From: Ilumatobacteraceae bacterium
GTDB lineage: Bacteria; Actinomycetota; Acidimicrobiia; Acidimicrobiales; Ilumatobacteraceae
NCBI GenBank assembly: GCA_025463305.1
Contig: JAOBWK010000099.1
Span: 1-59,412 of the forward strand
Reading direction: 5' to 3'
Length of the DNA: 59,412 bases
Under the pieces are notes generated by a model. That model searched no databases, was not told the origin of the DNA, and saw only the letters and a program-made list of their open reading frames with translations. Position numbers and translations under genes: made by a program. Positions 8,099-15,883 of this stretch are shown piece by piece. How positions within the stretch are numbered: the stretch's first letter is position 1; every line of letters starts with the position of its first letter.

Positions 8099-8971
8099 TC
8101 AGCCGCCGTCGAGGTCGTCCACCAGCTCGAGCTCGACAGCCTCGTCGAGGTCGGGCTCGACCGTCTCCTGCGCGCTGGCCACGCTGGTCGGCTCGTGCAC
8201 GCCGAGGAAGCGCGCCGTCGTCAAGAAGGCGGTGTGGGCCACCATCCGGTGATCGGGGCGAACGGCCTGGCCCTCGATGTGCCAGCCGCGGTGCAGCACC
8301 TCGAGCGTGCGCGCACCGTTCCAGGCCCGGCTCGCGGCGAAGGTCTCGCGCACCTTGGCGGCCTGGGTGATCGACGGCGTGTACGCGACCAGGATGCCAC
8401 CGAGCCGGAGCGCCTTCTCGGCATGGGGCACCACGTTCCACGGCTCGGGCAGGTCGAGCACCACGCGGTCGAAGTCGGTCTCGTCGATGCCCTCGTACGC
8501 ATCACGGAGCTGCACCTTGTAGCGGCTCAACGCGTCCTCCCCGAGGAACGAGCGAACGTTGGAGGTGGCCCGGTTCAAGAAGTCCTCGCGCAGCTCGTAG
8601 CCGGTGATGTCGGCGCCGTAGCGCAGCATCGTCATCGACAGCGCACCGCTGCCGACGCCGGTCTCGAACACCTTCACGCCGGGGCCGATGTCGGCGAGCA
8701 TGCAGATCGGGGCGAGGTCCTTCGGGTAGATCACCTGCGCGCCGCGCGGCATCTGCACGACGAAGTCCTCGAGTGTGGGGCGCAGCACGGTGTACGAGCT
8801 GCCCCGCGTCGATCGCGCGATCAGTCCCTCGAAGTTGCCGACGATGGCGGCGTGCGCCACGAAGCCGTTGTGGCTGTGGAACTCGCCGTCCTCCTTGAGG
8901 ACCATCATGTAGCGGCGTTGCTTGGAGTCGAGCAGCAGCACCCGGTCCCCGTATTCGAACGGCTTGTTCAT
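8099..8971 (-). CDS. trmI: tRNA (adenine-58-N1)-methyltransferase TrmI
   Basis: TrmI methylates N1 of A58 in the T-loop of tRNAs with S-adenosylmethionine. The 290-residue protein has the TrmI N-terminal barrel (MVLKEDGEFHSHNGFVAH), the MPRGAQVIYPKDLAPI segment, the SAM-binding loop ETGVGSGA at 103-110 and the catalytic-site motif VVLDLPEPW. The frame is open far upstream over ttuA, but the ATG at 8971 overlaps the ttuA stop by 4 nt and matches the family N-terminus. It is the last gene of a coupled unit with ttuB and ttuA, which act on the neighbouring T-loop base 54 in Thermus. Confidence 0.93.
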   Translation of the reverse strand: MNKPFEYGDRVLLLDSKQRRYMMVLKEDGEFHSHNGFVAHAAIVGNFEGLIARSTRGSSYTVLRPTLEDFVVQMPRGAQVIYPKDLAPICMLADIGPGVKVFETGVGSGALSMTMLRYGADITGYELREDFLNRATSNVRSFLGEDALSRYKVQLRDAYEGIDETDFDRVVLDLPEPWNVVPHAEKALRLGGILVAYTPSITQAAKVRETFAASRAWNGARTLEVLHRGWHIEGQAVRPDHRMVAHTAFLTTARFLGVHEPTSVASAQETVEPDLDEAVELELVDDLDGG

Positions 8972-9921
8972 CGGCGACGCGCTCCCCTGCCTGTGATCAG
9001 TTCGACGGGCACCGGATCGTGCGCCCGGGCCTTGGTGAGCAGGTTGCAGAACGCGCAGACCTGACCGGTGGTGGGCGATCCGCACTCCGCGCACGGATGC
9101 AGCTCGACGTCGTCGGGCAGCGCGTAGGAGGCGAGCAGCGGCGCGACCTTCTCGACGAAGTTGAGGTAGAACGCGGTCTTCGTCCCCGGCGACTGCGTCT
9201 CGATCGTGTTGAGCGCGTCCTTGAACCCGAGGTGCCGGTTGCCGGCGGCGATCGGGCACTCGTCGACGAGGTAGTCGATGCCGCGGATCACGCACCACGC
9301 CGCCGTCTCGCGCTCGGACAGCCGCACGAGCGGCTTGACCTTCTTCGGGAAGCCGTTGCGCGCGGGCAGCGTCGGCAGCTGGCGGGCGAGGTACTCGAGC
9401 TCCCAGCGCAGCGTGTTGCCGTAGAGCACGGCCGCCTCGTCGTCGAGGTTGTGGCCGGTGACGAGCACGCTGTAGCCGCCGTCGATCGCGGCCTTGTCGA
9501 ACAGGTGGCGCTTGCTCATCCCGCACGCCGAGCACGGCACGCGGCGGGTCGCGACGGTGGCCGTCGGCACGTCGTAGCCGTAGTCCTCGCGCAGCGAGAT
9601 GGTGATCAGCTTCAGCCCGCGTTCGTCGGCGAACGCCTTCGCGTACTCGCCCGAGACATCGCTGTACGTACCGATGCCGAGCCCGATGTACAGCCCGTCG
9701 GCCTGGTAGCCGAGGTCGATGAGCATGTCCCACACGGCGAGGCTGTCCTTGCCGCCGGACACGGCGATGAGGATGCGATCGTCCTTGGACAGCATGTCGA
9801 AGTCGTCGATGGCCTTGAGCACCTGACGACGGCACATGTCGAGGAAGTGCGGGCCACAGAAGTTGGCGTTGTGACGCGGCACGTCGATGACGGCCGGCTC
9901 ACGGCAGACACGGCACTTCAT
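8968..9921 (-). CDS. ttuA: TtuA/TtcA-family tRNA thiolase with 4Fe-4S site
   Basis: This 317-residue protein is a PP-loop ATPase that adenylates a tRNA base and replaces oxygen with sulfur. It has an N-terminal zinc site (C3, C6, C22, H25), the PP-loop SGGKDS at 55-60, and a C-terminal zinc site (C277, C280, C289, C292). Cys130, Cys133 and Cys222 fall at the positions known to hold the [4Fe-4S] cluster in Thermus TtuA. The adjacent upstream gene encodes a TtuB-like sulfur carrier, which supports 2-thiolation of T54 rather than the TtcA reaction at C32. It overlaps ttuB by 1 nt and trmI by 4 nt. The actual substrate base in this organism is inferred. Confidence 0.88.
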   Translation of the reverse strand: MKCRVCREPAVIDVPRHNANFCGPHFLDMCRRQVLKAIDDFDMLSKDDRILIAVSGGKDSLAVWDMLIDLGYQADGLYIGLGIGTYSDVSGEYAKAFADERGLKLITISLREDYGYDVPTATVATRRVPCSACGMSKRHLFDKAAIDGGYSVLVTGHNLDDEAAVLYGNTLRWELEYLARQLPTLPARNGFPKKVKPLVRLSERETAAWCVIRGIDYLVDECPIAAGNRHLGFKDALNTIETQSPGTKTAFYLNFVEKVAPLLASYALPDDVELHPCAECGSPTTGQVCAFCNLLTKARAHDPVPVELITGRGARRR

Positions 9922-10121
9922 CAGGCTGCTCCACCGCTGATGACGGGACGGATCTCGATGGTGTCGGCGTCGGCGAGCTGCTCGTCGCTCGGCACGAGTG
10001 TGCCATTGCGGATGACGAGGTGGGACTCGCGGTTGAGCTCGAGCTCGGCCAGCAGGGCGTGGACACGCTTGGGGCCTGGGATGTCGAGCTCGCGGCGCGG
10101 GTTGCGCAGCAGCACCTTCAC
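9921..10121 (-). CDS. ttuB: ThiS/MoaD/TtuB-type sulfur carrier ending in GGAA
   Basis: This is a 66-residue ubiquitin-fold protein. Such carriers are adenylated and thiocarboxylated at a C-terminal Gly-Gly and hand sulfur to a partner enzyme. Here the end reads IRPVISGGAA: the diglycine is at residues 63-64 and two alanines follow, so the tail would have to be trimmed before activation unless it works differently. The GTG at 10121 overlaps the preceding gene by 4 nt (GTGA), and TGATG links it to ttuA. The conserved VKVLLRN start and DTIEIRPVISGG end leave little doubt about the fold. No E1-like activating enzyme or JAMM protease gene is in the window. Confidence 0.85.
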   Translation of the reverse strand: MKVLLRNPRRELDIPGPKRVHALLAELELNRESHLVIRNGTLVPSDEQLADADTIEIRPVISGGAA

Positions 10122-10417
10122 GAGCTGACGACCGGGCGCTTCTTGCTGGTCGAGCGGGCCAGCTTGGCCGCTTGCTTCTCGGCCTTCTGCTGCTTCGGGG
10201 AGATCGTGCGCAGGCTCATCCACTGGCCCGGCTCCATCTTCTCGATGGTGACGACCTCTTCGTTCTTGCCGAGGGCCTTGCGCAGGAAACGGGCGCCCCA
10301 GAGCGCGCCGCCGATGACGAGCCATCGGCGGTCGCCGCCGAGCAACCCCTTGTACAAGCCGTTCCGACGGCCCATCGCGAAGGGCGAGAAGTACGACGCA
10401 CGACGACGCGTGGCCAT
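10118..10417 (-). CDS. Small membrane-associated protein of unknown function
   Basis: The 99 residues are not recognised as a named family. The start is basic (MATRRRASYFSPFAMGRR). One possible membrane segment around residues 31-46 (RWLVIGGALWGARFLRK) follows, and the C-terminal half is basic and hydrophilic (KQQKAEKQAAKLARSTSKK). It begins 2 nt after the stop of the preceding small gene and overlaps ttuB by 4 nt, so it belongs to the translationally coupled unit that ends with ttuA and trmI. Coding is supported by the overlaps and by G/C at third positions. Confidence 0.72.
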   Translation of the reverse strand: MATRRRASYFSPFAMGRRNGLYKGLLGGDRRWLVIGGALWGARFLRKALGKNEEVVTIEKMEPGQWMSLRTISPKQQKAEKQAAKLARSTSKKRPVVSS

Positions 10418-10419
10418 CG

Positions 10420-10632
10420 TCAGACCCGACGGATCTCGACCAGGGTGGTCTTCTTCTTGCCGCTGCGCTTGCCGATGAGGAACACGAGGAGCAGCAGCAG
10501 GAAGCCGCCGCCGGCCGCTGCGGCCATCAGGGTGGACCTCTTGCTGTCGACCTGGCTCTGCACCCCGCCCTGGAACGAGCGGAACTTTGCCTCGAGGTCG
10601 TCGCGCGAGACGCGCTTCGGCGATTCAGCCAT
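10420..10632 (-). CDS. Single-pass small membrane protein of unknown function
   Basis: A 70-residue protein with a hydrophilic N-terminal half (MAESPKRVSRDDLEAKFRSF), a strong transmembrane segment at about residues 36-54 (MAAAAGGGFLLLLLVFLIG) and a short basic tail. The ATG overlaps the stop of the holin-like gene (TGATG), so it is translationally coupled. No family assignment is possible. A role with the holin-like neighbour, for example in a membrane complex, is conjecture. Confidence 0.72.
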   Translation of the reverse strand: MAESPKRVSRDDLEAKFRSFQGGVQSQVDSKRSTLMAAAAGGGFLLLLLVFLIGKRSGKKKTTLVEIRRV

Positions 10633-10997
10633 CAGTTCAGTTCCTTTTCGATCTTCTTGATGCGGGAGAGCGCGAACACGGTGACGAGGCCGCAGAAGGC
10701 GATGACGACGACGTAGGCCAACCACGAGAGCGAGCCGCTGGCCAGGCGCGGGAGCTTGTCCTGGACGAGACGGAGCAGACCGATGGCGAGGAAGAACAGG
10801 CCGAGGCCGACGAGCAGCGCACCGGCAGCACCCATGCCGACCTTGCGACCGAGGCCCTTCAAGGGCCCGATGGTCTCCTGGCGGACGTAGGTCTTGACGA
10901 GGTCGACGACCTCGCCGATCTCACCCTGGTCCTTGGCCGGAGCCTTCGTGCCGGGCTTGGCGGCGGCAGCGTCTGCCTTGCGATTGGGGTCTGCCAC
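10632..10997 (-). CDS. Putative phage holin family protein (Holin-X, superfamily III type)
   Basis: A 121-residue protein with a charged N-terminus (EIGEVVDLVKTYVRQETIGPLKG) and two transmembrane helices at about residues 54-76 and 88-111 separated by a short loop. This is the layout of the actinobacterial Phage_holin_3_6 family, which is common in non-phage contexts and has no proven lytic role. It has a GTG start; the next gene overlaps by 1 nt. An AT-rich TACATA box 7 nt upstream of the GTG could be its promoter. It is the first gene of the unit that contains ttuB, ttuA and trmI. Confidence 0.78.
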   Translation of the reverse strand: MADPNRKADAAAAKPGTKAPAKDQGEIGEVVDLVKTYVRQETIGPLKGLGRKVGMGAAGALLVGLGLFFLAIGLLRLVQDKLPRLASGSLSWLAYVVVIAFCGLVTVFALSRIKKIEKELN

Positions 10998-11031
10998 GCA
11001 TCTATATGTAGCAGGTCGGATGCAGCACTTC

Positions 11032-11697
11032 CTACGAGTCTCCGAAATCGTCGCCGAAGTCGACGCCCCCCGACGGATGTTGCAAACGGAACTGCTGGAG
11101 GGCCTGCGCGTCGTCGAGCGCGACGTCGAGGAGGTCGATCCGCTCGGCCGGACCGGAGGCCGCGAGCAGCCGTTGCTGATCGGCCGGCCCGAGTGGCGCG
11201 AGCGCGCTGAGGTGGTACGACGCGACCAGTGGATCGTCGGACGGTTCGGCCGTGACGTCGCCATGGGCATCGCCGAGCTCGACCGCCAGCGCGTTCATCC
11301 GCCGGACCCGTGCCCACGCCACGGAGATCCGCTCGGCGAGCGTGTCGTCGTCATCGTCGACGATGTCGGGCCAGTCGTCGACGTCGGCCAGCGGATACGG
11401 ATCGTCGGGCAACCACTCGACGACGCGCACCCGCCTCGTGCCGACGGTGACGAGCGCGTAACGGCCGTCGGTCAGCTCCGCGACCTGGATCAGCCGCGCC
11501 ACGGTGCCGATGCTGCACCGTTGATCGCCGCCGCCGACCTCGAGCCCGCGCTCGATCAGCACCACCCCGAACTCGTGATCGCCCTTGGTGAGGCAGTCCT
11601 GCACCAACTGGCGGTAGCGCGGCTCGAAGACGTGGAGCGGCAGCACCGCGCCGGGCAACAGCACAGAACCCAACGGGAACATCGGCATGATCGCCAT
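11032..11697 (-). CDS. LON substrate-binding domain protein (no protease part)
   Basis: A 221-residue protein consisting only of the N-terminal substrate-recognition domain of Lon. It opens MFPLGSVLLPGAVLPLHVFEPRYRQLVQDCL and continues FGVVLIERG...IGTVARLIQVAELTDGRYALVTVGTRRVRV. There are no AAA or Ser-Lys protease motifs. Actinobacteria commonly carry such stand-alone proteins, and their function is unknown. A complete Lon is encoded at 22177-24561. A TAAGGT box ends 6 nt before the ATG, suggesting a leaderless transcript. Confidence 0.88.
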   Translation of the reverse strand: MAIMPMFPLGSVLLPGAVLPLHVFEPRYRQLVQDCLTKGDHEFGVVLIERGLEVGGGDQRCSIGTVARLIQVAELTDGRYALVTVGTRRVRVVEWLPDDPYPLADVDDWPDIVDDDDDTLAERISVAWARVRRMNALAVELGDAHGDVTAEPSDDPLVASYHLSALAPLGPADQQRLLAASGPAERIDLLDVALDDAQALQQFRLQHPSGGVDFGDDFGDS

Positions 11698-11786
11698 GCC
11701 GGGACCTTAGAGCGAATCGAGCCGGCGTGTTCCAGAATGCGCCGGGTTCGACTCACATGGCTGGCGGGCGCGGCGCCGCCGAGCCG

Positions 11787-13232
11787 TCAGCGCGGCTGCA
11801 GCTGATCCACGGTCGGCCCGCTCGGGTAGGCACCGAGCGCCTTGCCGAGCTCGTTCCAGAACGGCTGGTACGGGCCCGATCCGTCGGTGCCACCGATGCC
11901 CGGGGCACCGAGCACCAATGAGAAGTCGATCGTGCCCGCCGTGGTGGTGACGTAGCCGGTGAGCGCCTTGGTGTTGGTGAGCGAACCGGTCTTGGCGTGC
12001 AGGCGCCCGGCGACGGGCGAGCCGGTGAACTCGGTGGCGAGCGTGCCGGTCTGGCCGGCGATGGCGAGGCCGGCGCCGAGCGGCCCGTCGAGCGGTGCGT
12101 GCTCGAGGACCTGGAGCAGGATGTTGCAGGTGACCGTGTCGCCGGAGTCGAGGCCCGACCCGTCGACGATGGTGAGCTTGCTGGTGTCGATGCCCCACGT
12201 GACGAGCACCTTCTTGATGACATCGATGCCATCGGTGCGGCTGCCGATCACGTTGTCGGCGTGCACGCTGATCTCCTTCAGCAGCATCTCGGCGGTGTTG
12301 TCGTCGCTCGTGGTGAGCATCTCGCCGACGATCGCCGACAGCGGCGCCGACGTGACGGTGGCCAACACAGGAGTGCCCTCCGGGGTGGGTGGACCGTTCT
12401 TCGGTGCGCCGGAGACGGCGATGCCGGCTGCCTTGAGCAGCCGGGTGAGGTCGGTGGCGGCGCCGACGGCCGGATCGGCGTAGCGCTTCGTGGTGCCGAT
12501 CTGGCGGGTCGCATCGTTGACCATCAGCGCGCCGAGTGGGCCGGCCTCCTGGTTCTGGATGCTGGCCGACCAGCCCGGATCGAAGCGCTCCTGGTCGTAG
12601 CGCGACTCGTCGCCGACGACGCCGCCCGTGATCTTGGTGACGCCGGCGGCCTGCAGATTGGCGACGAGCTGCTCGAGCGATGTGGTGTTGATCGGCGCGT
12701 CCTTGGCGATCGACGGCGGGTAGTCGCCGGTCGACAGCAATGGATCGCCACCGCCGAGCATGTACAGATCGCCCTGCACCACGCCGTTGGTGACGTTGCC
12801 GAGCAGCTCGGTGTTGAACGTGTAGTCGGCACCGAGCACCTCCAGCGCGACAGCCCCGGTGATCAGCTTCTCGTTGCTCGCCGGGGTGACGGGAACGTCG
12901 CCGCCTTTGTCGAACACCGGTCGGCCGTCGATCTGCACGACGAGGCAGGAGGTGTCGTTGACGAGCGTGCCGAGCGATGTGAGCGACGAGATCAGCGCAC
13001 CGTCACTGTTCAGCGCGGCCAGCGTCTGCGGGGCTCGGCGCACCGACAGCACGGGCGTCGTCAGCGTGAGCGGCAGGTTGGCCGTGCCCATCTGGACGTC
13101 CGCAACCGTGTCGTTGGGCACCCGGGCCTCGGCCCAGCGCCACAGGTAGCCGAAGCCGAACGCAGGAATGGCGGCGAGCACGGCCAGGAGGAATGCAGGC
13201 CCGAGGCGGACCCGGGCGGCGTTGCGGACCAT
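11787..13232 (-). CDS. dacB: D-Ala-D-Ala carboxypeptidase/endopeptidase, PBP4 (S13) family
   Basis: This cell-wall enzyme cleaves the terminal D-Ala or peptide cross-links of peptidoglycan. The 481 residues start with a membrane anchor or signal segment (about 10-31) and carry the three penicillin-binding motifs: SNEK at 119-122, SDDN at 309-312 and KTG at 414-416. The long insert between the first two motifs is typical of the S13 (PBP4) class. Its ATG overlaps the stop of the acyl-CoA ligase gene (TGATG), so it is translated from the same message. It should act outside the cytoplasmic membrane. Confidence 0.93.
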   Translation of the reverse strand: MVRNAARVRLGPAFLLAVLAAIPAFGFGYLWRWAEARVPNDTVADVQMGTANLPLTLTTPVLSVRRAPQTLAALNSDGALISSLTSLGTLVNDTSCLVVQIDGRPVFDKGGDVPVTPASNEKLITGAVALEVLGADYTFNTELLGNVTNGVVQGDLYMLGGGDPLLSTGDYPPSIAKDAPINTTSLEQLVANLQAAGVTKITGGVVGDESRYDQERFDPGWSASIQNQEAGPLGALMVNDATRQIGTTKRYADPAVGAATDLTRLLKAAGIAVSGAPKNGPPTPEGTPVLATVTSAPLSAIVGEMLTTSDDNTAEMLLKEISVHADNVIGSRTDGIDVIKKVLVTWGIDTSKLTIVDGSGLDSGDTVTCNILLQVLEHAPLDGPLGAGLAIAGQTGTLATEFTGSPVAGRLHAKTGSLTNTKALTGYVTTTAGTIDFSLVLGAPGIGGTDGSGPYQPFWNELGKALGAYPSGPTVDQLQPR

Positions 13233-15391
13233 CAGTCGAGCCCTCGCTGGTTGCGGTAGGTGGCGTAGCGGTAGAGGTGGCCGAGCGCGGTGACGGCGCG
13301 GTTGCCGGAGGCGTAGCAGAGCCGGCCGCTGGCCCGCACGGCGGCCGGGCCGGCGTTGTCGGGGTCGGCGACGGCGAGCTCGGTGGCGGTGAGGATCGGC
13401 TTGTCGTAGCGGCGGGACAGCTCGTCGGCGGCTTCGGCGAAGCGCTCGTCCTGGCGGCGGTGGTAGGCGACGATCCGCTCGAGCCCGTCGCCCGGGTAGA
13501 ACGGTCCCTCGGCCATCAGCCGGGCCTGGTTGGATTGGATACCGAGCCCGAGGTAGACGACCGCGTGGACGTCGGGATGGGCTGCGATCATCTCCATCAC
13601 CTCGGGAATCGTGTCACGCGTTTCGCCGCCGGCGCAGTCAACCGGGTTGTTGCGGCTCCACCGGGGAGGGAGCTCGGTGTCGATCTGCGCTTCGAGATCG
13701 GGGGGCAGTGCCATCAGCTGCAGCTGTCCGTCGGCGTAGATCGCGTCGCTGGTGACCACGCCCCACCCGCCGGCGGTGGTGAGCACGACGACGTTCGGCC
13801 CCTTCGGCAACGGCTGGGTGGCGAAGGTCGCCGCCGCTTCGAACGCTTCCTCGACGGTGGCTGCGCGGGTGACGCCGGCGGCGCGGCAGGCACCGTCGAA
13901 AACCTTGTCGTTCGCGGCGAGCGCCCCGGTGTGGCTCGCGGCTGCGGCGGCTCCGCCTTCGGTGGCGCCGCCCTTGACGATCACGAGCGGCTTGCGCGCC
14001 GCGACGGCACCGAGGCGCGAGAGCAGGCCACGGCCGTCGGTGATGCCCTCGACGTAGGCGAGGCCGACTGCGGTGGCGGGGTCGTCGGCGTAGAATCCGA
14101 GGTAGTCGGCGACGTCGACCGCTGCCGCGTTGCCGGCCGACACGGCACGGGAGATCCCGACACCGGTCTGGCGGGCATAGTTCAGGAAGCTCGATACGAA
14201 GTTGCCGCTCTGCGATGCGACACCGATCCGACCCGCCGGCGGGTACGGGGCGACGATCTGCGCGCACAGGTTCACCGGCGTCGACACGACGCCCTGGCCG
14301 TTCGGACCGGCGAGCAGGATCCCCAACTCGGCGGCGAGGGCGACGAGCTCGGCCTCGGCGACGCGACCGGCCTCCCCCGCCTCGCCGTAGCCCGCACTGG
14401 TCAAGAACGCGGCCTTGATGCCTTTCGCTGCGCACGCCCGCAGCAGCCCCGGGTTCGCCGACGCCGGTGTGCACACGAAGACGAGGTCGATCGCGCCGTC
14501 GGGCAACGCATCGATGTCGGCGACGGTCTGGATGCCGAGCACGGTCTCGCCGCTCAGGTTGGTGCCGTACACGCCGCCCGTGTAGCCGGCAGCGAGGATG
14601 TTGTGCAGCGACACGAACCCGAACTTGCCCGGATGCGATGACGCACCGGTGACCAGCACGCCCTTCGGATCGAACAGCGCCTGGAACTGGTCCACCGTGG
14701 GCCCGACATGGGCGACGACCTCGACCGGGCCGGCGGCATCGCCGAGCTCGACCAGCGCGTCGACCGCGATGGGGCTACCGTCGGCACGCACGATCAACGG
14801 GTTCACGTCCACGCTCGCCACGTCCGGGCGCGCCTCGGCCATGGCCCCCAGGCCGACCAGCACGTCGATCAGCTGCTGACGATCGACGGCGGCCTCACCA
14901 CGGAACTCGCCGAGCAGCTTCTGCGTCGCCAACCCGTCGATCATCTCGGCCGCATCGATCCGCGACACCGGCGCCGGACGGAACACGACATCGGCGATCG
15001 CCTCGGCGAGCACTCCCCCGACACCCAACATCACGGTCGCCCCGAACTGCACGTCCCGCAGCAGCCCGGCGATCAGCTCGCGGTTGCCCGACACCATCGG
15101 CGCCACCAACAGGCCCACATCACCGTCGGCCGGCGTCGCCTTGCCCAACAGCTCCACTCCAGCGTCCTCGACGGCTCGGCCGTCGCCGAGGCGCAGCTTC
15201 ACCAGACCTCGCTCGGTCTTGTGCGCGATCGCATCACCGCACAGCTTCACCACCACCGGGAACCCGAGGTCGTGCGCCGCCAGCGCGGCCTCCACGGCCG
15301 TGGCCACCACCCGCTCCGGCGCGATCGGCACCCCGAACGCACGCAACAGGTCCTTGGACGCGGACTCGGACAGTGTTCGGCCGGATGACAC
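13232..15391 (-). CDS. ADP-forming acyl-CoA synthetase (acetate--CoA ligase family), fused subunits
   Basis: A 719-residue enzyme interconverting acyl-CoA plus ADP and phosphate with the free acid plus ATP. An ATP-grasp domain occupies about residues 5-220 (PVVVKLCGDAIAHKTERG; SVDVNPLIV). A CoA-binding Rossmann domain starts near 240 (GVLVTGASSHPGKFG), followed by succinyl-CoA-ligase-like domains. His487 in ASHTGAL is the expected phosphorylated histidine. The ATP-grasp part comes first, the reverse of the commonest fusion order. The GTG start lies 6 nt after a TACGGT box. The substrate cannot be told from sequence; a thioesterase and hydrolase lie just upstream. Confidence 0.88.
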   Translation of the reverse strand: MSSGRTLSESASKDLLRAFGVPIAPERVVATAVEAALAAHDLGFPVVVKLCGDAIAHKTERGLVKLRLGDGRAVEDAGVELLGKATPADGDVGLLVAPMVSGNRELIAGLLRDVQFGATVMLGVGGVLAEAIADVVFRPAPVSRIDAAEMIDGLATQKLLGEFRGEAAVDRQQLIDVLVGLGAMAEARPDVASVDVNPLIVRADGSPIAVDALVELGDAAGPVEVVAHVGPTVDQFQALFDPKGVLVTGASSHPGKFGFVSLHNILAAGYTGGVYGTNLSGETVLGIQTVADIDALPDGAIDLVFVCTPASANPGLLRACAAKGIKAAFLTSAGYGEAGEAGRVAEAELVALAAELGILLAGPNGQGVVSTPVNLCAQIVAPYPPAGRIGVASQSGNFVSSFLNYARQTGVGISRAVSAGNAAAVDVADYLGFYADDPATAVGLAYVEGITDGRGLLSRLGAVAARKPLVIVKGGATEGGAAAAASHTGALAANDKVFDGACRAAGVTRAATVEEAFEAAATFATQPLPKGPNVVVLTTAGGWGVVTSDAIYADGQLQLMALPPDLEAQIDTELPPRWSRNNPVDCAGGETRDTIPEVMEMIAAHPDVHAVVYLGLGIQSNQARLMAEGPFYPGDGLERIVAYHRRQDERFAEAADELSRRYDKPILTATELAVADPDNAGPAAVRASGRLCYASGNRAVTALGHLYRYATYRNQRGLD

Positions 15392-15397
15392 GCGCCA

Positions 15398-15403
15398 ACC
15401 GTA
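15398..15403 (-). promoter_or_regulatory. -10 box of the acyl-CoA synthetase gene, leaderless
   Basis: TACGGT on the minus strand ends 6 nt before the GTG start at 15391, in the 45-nt gap after the thioesterase gene. Confidence 0.45.
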
Positions 15404-15436
15404 GCCAGTGCAGGCTCGCGGGAGCTGAATCCCCGC

Positions 15437-15883
15437 TCAGCTGCCAGAGACGCTGTACGTGAGAACGCTCTTGGCCACGATCCGGCCCGACGATGCGTCG
15501 ACGGCCTCGGACTCGCAGAACACCACCGATCGACCGCGCCGCACGATCCAGCCCTCGGCCGTGATGTCCGCCTGGCGGACCGCACTCAGGAACTGCACGT
15601 GCATGTCGACCGTCGAGTAGCGCGCTTCGCGGCCGTACGCCGAGCCGACCGCCGGGACCACCACGGCGTCGAGCAGCGAGGCGATCGCGCCACCGTGCAC
15701 CAGGCCGGCGGGTTGCTCCAGCTCGGGCCGGTACGGCAGCGTCATCCGGCAGTAGTCGACGCGCACCTCGTCGACCACCATCCCGAGCAGCGTCGGGTAG
15801 TACACGCGGTCCCAGGCGCCGAACTTGCGCCAGCGACGCTCGACGTCGGGATCGAGCGCCGCGAACTGCTCGGCGCGGCTCAT
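15437..15883 (-). CDS. PaaI-type hotdog-fold thioesterase
   Basis: A 148-residue single hotdog domain of the PaaI/YbgC class, which hydrolyses acyl-CoA thioesters. The motif LVHGGAIASLLDAVV (His63) is the core of the active-site helix, followed by the strands STVDMHVQFLSAV and VVFCESEAVDASSGRIVAKS. The frame is open upstream over the neighbouring hydrolase, but the ATG at 15883 overlaps that gene's stop by 4 nt and gives the family length. It is cotranscribed with the alpha/beta hydrolase; the physiological acyl-CoA is unknown. Confidence 0.87.
   Translation of the reverse strand: MSRAEQFAALDPDVERRWRKFGAWDRVYYPTLLGMVVDEVRVDYCRMTLPYRPELEQPAGLVHGGAIASLLDAVVVPAVGSAYGREARYSTVDMHVQFLSAVRQADITAEGWIVRRGRSVVFCESEAVDASSGRIVAKSVLTYSVSGS

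Noticed and set aside
10632..10997. Prophage suggested by a holin-family protein
   Set aside because: There are no phage structural, integrase or lysin genes; this holin superfamily is common as a chromosomal gene in actinobacteria.
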